A stretch of DNA of 64,000 nucleotides. Source: Spirochaetae bacterium HGW-Spirochaetae-3. Lineage in GTDB: Bacteria > Spirochaetota > Spirochaetia > Treponematales > UBA12059. The position numbers and the translations under genes are program-made. Numbering within the stretch: the first letter of the stretch is position 1; each line of letters opens with the position of its first letter. This document shows positions 62,897-64,000 of this stretch, one piece after another. The DNA is taken from NCBI GenBank assembly GCA_002839315.1, contig PGXV01000005.1, positions 62,001 through 126,000 of the forward strand, written 5' to 3'. The notes below the pieces were generated by a model. That model was not told the origin of the DNA. It searched no databases and saw nothing but the letters and a program-made list of their open reading frames with translations.

Positions 62897-63601
62897 TCAG
62901 GGCGTCTCGAGCCCGTAGCCTTTACCGAATACGCGGAACAATTGCGCGGCGTTAGTGCCCGAGCGACCGGGCGAGCCACGCATGCGCAGGGTAGCGTTGA
63001 CCGGACCGTCAGGGCCGCGCGTATCATCGTCGGGGCGGGTCAGGTTCATGCGCTCGATGACGGGCCCGAGCCGATAGTGGTAGTGCAGATAGTAGATCGA
63101 CCCGTCTGGATCGACGGATATGACGACGCCCACGTGGGTAAGCTCGTCGTCCGCCCTTCCGTTCGCGTTCGCGTCGTAGGTGTCGTCCCAGAATACCAAG
63201 TCCGCCGGAGCGGGATAGCGCACGGCGTAGAGCAGGTTCTCGTCCTTTAGCGTCTCGTATAGCCTCCGGACGCCGTTGCCTGCGTACTCATCGAAGCGAT
63301 ACGCAAGGTCGATGGACGCGAACGCGTAGGCGGCCCGTACGAGGCCGGTACAGTCGTTGGGGAACGTAACGCCGTTGACGACCAGGGATCTCTTGCCCGC
63401 TAGCGATCGCCCCCCTTCGGCCACGAGGCGCTGATCCTCCGATACCGCCGCGGGTCGGTACGTCTCTTCCGCGGGCATCGTATAATCGCTACCGCGGGGC
63501 GCCCATCCCGCGGTAGCGCAGGCGCTCGCGAGGGTGATGACGACCGCCGCGGCGACCGATAGCGAGAATGGCGACGCACGGCCCCGATGCTTTCCTGACA
63601 T
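62897..63601 (-). CDS. NlpC/P60-like lipoprotein, putative cell-wall hydrolase
   Basis: A 234-residue protein with a lipoprotein signal (LASAC, C28). A papain-like arrangement follows: the candidate nucleophile C84 in PNDCTGLVRAAYAF, then APADLVFWDDTYDANANGRADDELTHVGVVI with H156 as the likely base, and a further histidine cluster YYLHYHYR. The DANANGRADDE loop looks able to bind calcium. NlpC/P60 enzymes cleave peptidoglycan stem peptides or related amides. The start is ATG 63601, 8 bp from the Nudix stop. The longer frame upstream is the shadow of the Nudix gene. Confidence 0.68.
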   Translation of the reverse strand: MSGKHRGRASPFSLSVAAAVVITLASACATAGWAPRGSDYTMPAEETYRPAAVSEDQRLVAEGGRSLAGKRSLVVNGVTFPNDCTGLVRAAYAFASIDLAYRFDEYAGNGVRRLYETLKDENLLYAVRYPAPADLVFWDDTYDANANGRADDELTHVGVVISVDPDGSIYYLHYHYRLGPVIERMNLTRPDDDTRGPDGPVNATLRMRGSPGRSGTNAAQLFRVFGKGYGLETP

Positions 63602-63609
63602 GGCGGGCT

Positions 63610-64000
63610 CTAGGTCCTGTACCTGAGCGCGCGCGCCTTGGCCGTCATCCGGGTAATGGACGGTTCGGGGTTGCGGCGGACCGCTTCGTCGAGGTCGACC
63701 CACTCGACGGCGCGGGATTCCTCGCTGACCGTGGTCGAGCCCGGCTCTGCGACGAGGAGATAGCGGACGTCGTAGTGGAGATGCGCTGGCTCGTCGCCCC
63801 GGGCCGGGATAGGGTGCATGTCGATATCGAATATGCCGTCGATGCGCGGAGCCCCGGATACGCCCGTTTCCTCTAGCGTCTCGCGGACGGCCGCCTGTAC
63901 GGCCGTCTCCCCGGGTTCGCAGTGGCCGCCGGGCTGGAGCCACTTATCCAGCTTGCGGTGATGGACCAGGAGCGTCCGTCCCATGGCCGGGTCGACTACG
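63610..64000 (-). CDS. Nudix hydrolase (5' end beyond the window)
   Basis: The visible part has the complete Nudix box GGHCEPGETAVQAAVRETLEETG, preceded by VVDPAMGRTLLVHHRKLDKWLQP. The frame stays open to the window edge, and in related proteins the residues before the first visible Met (63984) are part of the fold. The true start therefore lies beyond 64000. It hydrolyses nucleoside-diphosphate-linked compounds. The substrate cannot be told. It lies just upstream of the NlpC-like lipoprotein on the same strand. Confidence 0.88.
   Translation of the reverse strand, partial: VVDPAMGRTLLVHHRKLDKWLQPGGHCEPGETAVQAAVRETLEETGVSGAPRIDGIFDIDMHPIPARGDEPAHLHYDVRYLLVAEPGSTTVSEESRAVEWVDLDEAVRRNPEPSITRMTAKARALRYRT

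Overview
This 64 kb window is a GC-rich bacterial chromosome segment. It is probably from a spirochaete (high-GC Treponema/Spirochaeta-like), but this is inferred from gene style and not from a phylogenetic marker. The hints are a BmpA/TmpC (PnrA-type) purine-nucleoside lipoprotein, repeated sugar-binding-protein/YesM/YesN sensory cassettes, many lipoproteins, separate SecD and SecF, and heavy use of ATA for isoleucine despite the high GC. I see no phage, insertion sequence or CRISPR array.

Layout. (1) 1-17 kb, plus strand: an AraC regulator; a ChvE-GguA-GguB type monosaccharide ABC operon whose binding-protein gene is broken; a methyl-accepting chemotaxis protein; a sensory cassette (binding protein, YesM kinase, YesN regulator, second binding lipoprotein); a second, intact ChvE-GguA-GguB operon; and an MFS transporter. 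(2) 17.8-22.7 kb: a 1343-residue fusion of the ATP-grasp and phosphohistidine domains of pyruvate phosphate dikinase to a phosphoglycerate-kinase-like domain, preceded by a small charged protein, with a DinB-like gene on the other strand. (3) 22.7-32 kb: a YtfQ-YtfR-YtfT-YjfF type (galactofuranose family) importer, divergent from its own sensory cassette. The first gene of that cassette has a T10 tract that breaks the signal peptide. (4) 32-41 kb, minus strand: a LivKHMGF amino-acid importer followed by a two-gene flavin/iron-sulphur amine or amino-acid dehydrogenase, with a perfect 18-bp palindrome in the dehydrogenase promoter. (5) 41-56 kb: a CHASE-PAS histidine kinase, uridine kinase, and a long nucleoside uptake and salvage operon (bmpA, nupABC, two nucleoside hydrolases, amidohydrolase, ribokinase, deoD, ispH) divergent from a LacI-type regulator with paired operators. 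(6) 56-64 kb: an unknown lipoprotein, a 126-bp tandem repeat, carbamate kinase, yajC-secD-secF, a tRNA-Cys set in an unusual repeat structure, a DUF3820 protein, an NlpC/P60-like lipoprotein and a Nudix hydrolase cut by the window edge.

The main theme is scavenging. Three sugar importers, one amino-acid importer and one nucleoside importer each sit with dedicated sensors or catabolic enzymes. In all five ABC operons the binding-protein gene is separated from the downstream transport genes by a stem-loop, the usual way to keep binding protein in excess.

The observations most worth checking are the dikinase/PGK-like fusion, the T10 frameshift, the deletion in the first chvE, the palindromic operator at 35.25 kb, and the duplicated leader and inverted 3' end around the tRNA-Cys.
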